This document shows, in pieces, positions 62,801-64,000 of a stretch of DNA of 64,000 nt. Within the stretch, counting starts at the first letter, position 1; every line of letters starts with the position of its first letter. The notes under the pieces are model-generated. The model was not told where the DNA came from. It did not search any database and worked only from the letters and a program-made list of their open reading frames with translations. Source of the stretch: Abyssalbus ytuae (GTDB lineage Bacteria > Bacteroidota > Bacteroidia > Flavobacteriales > Flavobacteriaceae); contig NZ_CP094358.1 in assembly GCF_022807975.1 (NCBI RefSeq), positions 2,852,001 to 2,916,000 on the forward strand. The letters are read 5' to 3'. A program made the position numbers and the translations under genes.

Positions 62801-64000
62801 GGCTATCTTAGGGGCATCCAGGCCAGCCTGGAACGTAACAACGGTATAATACCCCGGGCACCAAGGCGCCATAGTAACACCCCTGTGGCAGCATCCGGAA
62901 CTGCGGTGACAGATATAGGTTTTGACGCGCTGCTGAAGCGCATAAGAACTGACGATCTTACAACTAAAGATAAAGATGAGGCCGGGGCGACAGACCTTAG
63001 TAACTACACACTTACCTTTGAAAAGATTGGACTTTTAAACAAAGCCCTTAAAGAAAACCAGGAGATTACCGCACTCAACTTGGGCAAAACTCCCATTACC
63101 GATTTAGAAGCCTATGCCCTCGGGAGGTTGGCAGCCCAAAATGACCACCTGATCAAAATAACTTTTAATGATACGGTTGTTCAGCAAAACATCCTTATCC
63201 GGGATATTAATAGCTCTTTAGACCGTAACCGGATGGCCTGGAACTTAAAGCAGCTCGCAGCAGGAAACCCTGAAAGCAATATACGTCTCGGTACAGCAGG
63301 CATATTAAACCTCAACCGCCCGCTAAATGACAAAGAAATAAAAGGAGTAGCAGCAGTTATTGCTAATAATAAAGCACTTAAAGGTTTAAACCTTCAAAAT
63401 ACCAATATTACCGCAACACAGATAAAAAGCTTAACCGGAGGGTTGATTTCCCGTATAGAAAGTGGAAAACCCCAACTAAAAAGCCTGGACCTGTCCGATA
63501 ACAGCCTTAAAGGGGATAAAATTGAAGTATTAACCAAACTCTTACAAGCCAAGAACGGGCTGCCGGGAGAGCTTAACCTTACCCGCAACCCCATTGGCTC
63601 AGATATAGAATCCCTACTACCAGCCCTTCAAAAATCCGGGGAAGAGGAACTTAAGGTATTAACACTTGAGTCCACAGACATGCACCTGGTAAACCCGGAG
63701 CATTTAGAAAGCCTATTAAGGCACCAAACGCTTGAAGTGCTCAACCTAAGTAGGAACCAACTCGGGGACGGGGGGGCAGAAGCCATCAGTGCAGGACTGG
63801 GGGCCAATCAGCAACTTCATACATTGGACCTCAGCAATAATGGTATCAGGAACAAAGGCATAGGGGAACTTGCCAAAGCATTAAAATCGAATACAACACT
63901 CTGCAAACTAGACCTAAGCTACAACCAGCTTAGTAAAGCTGGTGCAATAGCCCTCAGGGATATGCTCAAAGGGAACAAGGCCTTAACAGAGCTTAGTCTC
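56870..64000 (+). CDS. giant HEAT-repeat and leucine-rich-repeat protein (N-terminal 2377 residues)
   Basis: The frame is open from the ATG at 56870 to the window edge without a stop and continues beyond. There is no signal peptide. In order: a Pro/Asn-rich disordered start (1-45), a helical region (about 46-197), about 25 HEAT-like repeats of 36-38 residues (about 198-1108; pattern KALEDTD..VR.AAAEALG.LAQ.APEKA.EIIPGLQ in pieces), a linker with Gly/Pro-rich part (about 1110-1290), then about 30 ribonuclease-inhibitor-type leucine-rich repeats (LxxLxLxxNxIxxxGAxxLAxAL). Both repeat types bind proteins. LRR blocks are separated by a recurring module with L.RNR.L and GILDLS. G+C is visibly near half, against about a third in neighbouring genes. 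No catalytic domain is seen; the C-terminus is outside the window. The product is probably cytoplasmic or delivered by a non-Sec route. Confidence 0.85.
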   Translation, partial: MANDLEKPKAPNNNPDLQTPRAAYSTPPGTTNNPQGQKPLPAQRQETGLLEKEITDSQELARQLCSNKPEEQQSALAFLAANQYKGTYQETLISLAEAIYNKQGPEGAQTLLRALHTDTEIMGLQHNLLQLRCLNKWLQMGMEDKDLKILEKEFRLLKTFNTWLKQGWKQRNKGDMTLHHILLRAFPQLGSVLGKSQAIALYNKALKDTDWRIRHAAAEALGALAQDAPEKASEIIPGLQKSLEDTDYDVRKVAAEALGALVQAAPDEPLLIPSFEKALENPSVYVRQAAIEALGDLAQAVPEKASEIIPGLQKALEDTDSWSVRKAAAEALGDLAQAAPDEPLLIPSLVKALENPSVYVRQAAIEALGDLAQAVPEKASEIIPGLQKALEDTDSWRVRKVAAEALGALVQAAPDEPLLIPSLVKALEDTDYDVRKVAAEALGALAQAAPEKASEIIPGLQKALENPSVYVRHAAAKALGDLAQAIPEKAKEILPSLVKALEDTDSWRVRQAAIEALGAIAQDVHDKAKEMIPSLLKALKDTDWFVRQAAVKALGALVQAAPDEPLLIPSFEKALENPSVYVRHAAAKALGDLAQAVPEKASEIIPGLQKSLEDTDYDVRKLAAEALGAVAQAAPDEPLLIPSLVKALENPSVYVRYAAAKALGDLAQAVPEKASEIIPGLQKALEDTDYDVREAVVEALRTLAQAVPEKASEIIPGLQKALEDTDSDVDEASVEALGALAQAVPEKASEIIPGLQKALEDTDSDVDEASVEALGAQAQAALDMPLLIPSFEKALENPSVYFRQAVVEALQEVIKASPYEVSEIIPSLQKALGDTDRWIRKAAVEALGDLAQAAPEKAKEILPSLEKALRDEDEDVRQTAVVALQKVIKASPYEVSEIIPSLQKALRDEDKGVRQTAVEALGDLAQAAPEKAKEILPSLVKALENPSVYVRQTAVVALGAIAQDAPDKMPEIIPVLRKALKDKDSWHVRKAAAQALGAIAQDAPDKMPEIIPVLRKALKDKDSWHVRKAAAEALGAIAQDAPDKVLEIIPVLLKALKDKGEDVREAAAEALGEVAKFTPDKMPEIIPGLRKALRDEDEDVRQAAEQVLGAYPTKTLIETYLASAAFKKLGPIIKERLYREALVTGPLKNGQYTLTLYPGTGQPEAWQVPKNPRIKALKNLGHTPASRIQTKKDIQNRVKNFGKAIRQRFGKQTGKAQGGTSREPGLSLLTFAAPGPTGPTTTMPPKVEATLLEKMIAELNGEKAYGLIKNRSIDLSRQFITNTATLAQALKKTTVPIHLLNLKDNTISDKGAEHLINLLKAKTGIIGLDLRGNAIKKELFKEINQCLANNRKLLLERIRKNKLKPGDTTTEGILDLSHYNLTPKAIKQLSTALATNTTLTTVDLRGNQIDNEGAHYLRKLFKQNTTLTNLYFDKEAVFIKTTIKDINNYLARNRRLFALECIRTNPHADTVLIKEGILDLSGPLSLLEAGKGPNTPLTFPEVEQLTQALTQKATLTFPEVEKVGQVLQVNIPTLTGLNLSHANIKDRGATELAKGLGENTTLSMLELQYNDIGAGGMAALAPALHNKTSITYLNLQGNTIRTKGIQALANEFLQNNTTLRVLNLSNNEAGDEGIGALSKVLTPGKTGLKELALQSNNICQAGAGHLNVILSNNNTLEKLDLRGNKLSNGGVTALVKGLGQNKTLRFLDLSHNRISNDGAKALVAALKENKTLTEINLLGNPIEKDTLKNLEYYLDRNHRLELLHLLKHNQPNAFVSKDGVLDFNDIKFGDSDDSDHYIEKLCKALQTNTTVKTLKLRNTGAGIPEMTALATLLKENPTIKKLDLSYNSITDEALHSLSEVLENSALEVLNLEGNRIGAEGARLLQNSLISNATLRELNLKGNNLGNSGAERIAVALQLQVERGEPVLEALNLEDNSITQLKFQKGAIQDQAGESLNRAIGRNTALKSIRLQDNNISLGYLRGIQASLERNNGIIPRAPRRHSNTPVAASGTAVTDIGFDALLKRIRTDDLTTKDKDEAGATDLSNYTLTFEKIGLLNKALKENQEITALNLGKTPITDLEAYALGRLAAQNDHLIKITFNDTVVQQNILIRDINSSLDRNRMAWNLKQLAAGNPESNIRLGTAGILNLNRPLNDKEIKGVAAVIANNKALKGLNLQNTNITATQIKSLTGGLISRIESGKPQLKSLDLSDNSLKGDKIEVLTKLLQAKNGLPGELNLTRNPIGSDIESLLPALQKSGEEELKVLTLESTDMHLVNPEHLESLLRHQTLEVLNLSRNQLGDGGAEAISAGLGANQQLHTLDLSNNGIRNKGIGELAKALKSNTTLCKLDLSYNQLSKAGAIALRDMLKGNKALTELSL
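57470..60190 (+). repeat. in-gene HEAT-coding tandem array
   Basis: About 25 units of 108-114 bp lie head to tail. Many are nearly identical at DNA level: the units around 59030-59190 (111-bp period) and 59745-59990 (114-bp period) differ by only a few bases. Two unit types alternate for long stretches (ending DEPLLIPS or EKASEIIPG), implying duplication of pairs. Such arrays change copy number by slippage or recombination. Confidence 0.9.

Overview
The window reads as a chromosomal segment of a low-G+C member of the Flavobacteriaceae (Bacteroidota). The evidence is a SusC/SusD pair, TonB-dependent receptors with carboxypeptidase-like N-terminal extensions, several -7 elements of the Bacteroidota type TAnnTTTG, a tmRNA whose encoded tag ends GENNYALAA, and many lipoproteins. 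No species name can be given from the sequence alone.

Layout. 1-3.1 kb: the start of a Calx-beta surface lipoprotein, a MocR-type regulator whose PLP-lysine position is arginine, and a DUF433/DUF5615 toxin-antitoxin pair whose toxin is frameshifted. 3.2-12.2 kb (minus strand): a copper/silver-type resistance operon with an HYC-type protein, CusA, TolC-like, PepSY, DUF305, CusB with an added metal-binding domain, and an HMA lipoprotein. 12.3-34.9 kb: a complete arabinan/L-arabinose utilisation locus. It holds the Nudix-derived regulator AraR, SusC, SusD, two GH51, two GH43, one GH2 and one GH127 enzyme, then araB, araD, araA, an aldose epimerase and a sodium/sugar symporter. Near-identical palindromic sites lie in front of susC and in front of araB and are proposed AraR operators. 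Polymers would be cut outside the cell, imported by SusCD, trimmed to L-arabinose in the periplasm, taken up by the symporter and converted to D-xylulose 5-phosphate.

34.9-42.3 kb is an accessory stretch: a membrane protein/XRE pair, an AbiGi-like gene, an AspT/YidE-type transporter, a very A+T-rich cassette (a 55-residue Cys-containing peptide, a strong hairpin, a beta-grasp/PP-loop protein, a GNAT acetyltransferase), a possible Fic-protein remnant, and ssrA. 42.5-46.4 kb: creD, a winged-helix regulator and its membrane partner, with a shared palindromic motif before both transcription units. 46.4-52.8 kb: an iron-uptake type operon (TonB receptor, DUF4198, two small membrane proteins, PepSY membrane protein) with a divergent AraC regulator and a perfect palindrome between them. 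52.8-55.6 kb: kdsA and typA.

55.6-64 kb: a gene-poor stretch with a 23-bp tandem repeat and diverged direct repeats, then one uninterrupted reading frame running off the window (2377 codons seen). It encodes a giant protein of about 25 HEAT-like repeats followed by about 30 ribonuclease-inhibitor-type leucine-rich repeats, with clearly higher G+C than the rest of the window. The two best candidates for undescribed biology are the small-peptide/PP-loop cassette at 39.2-41.1 kb and the HEAT-LRR giant at the right edge.
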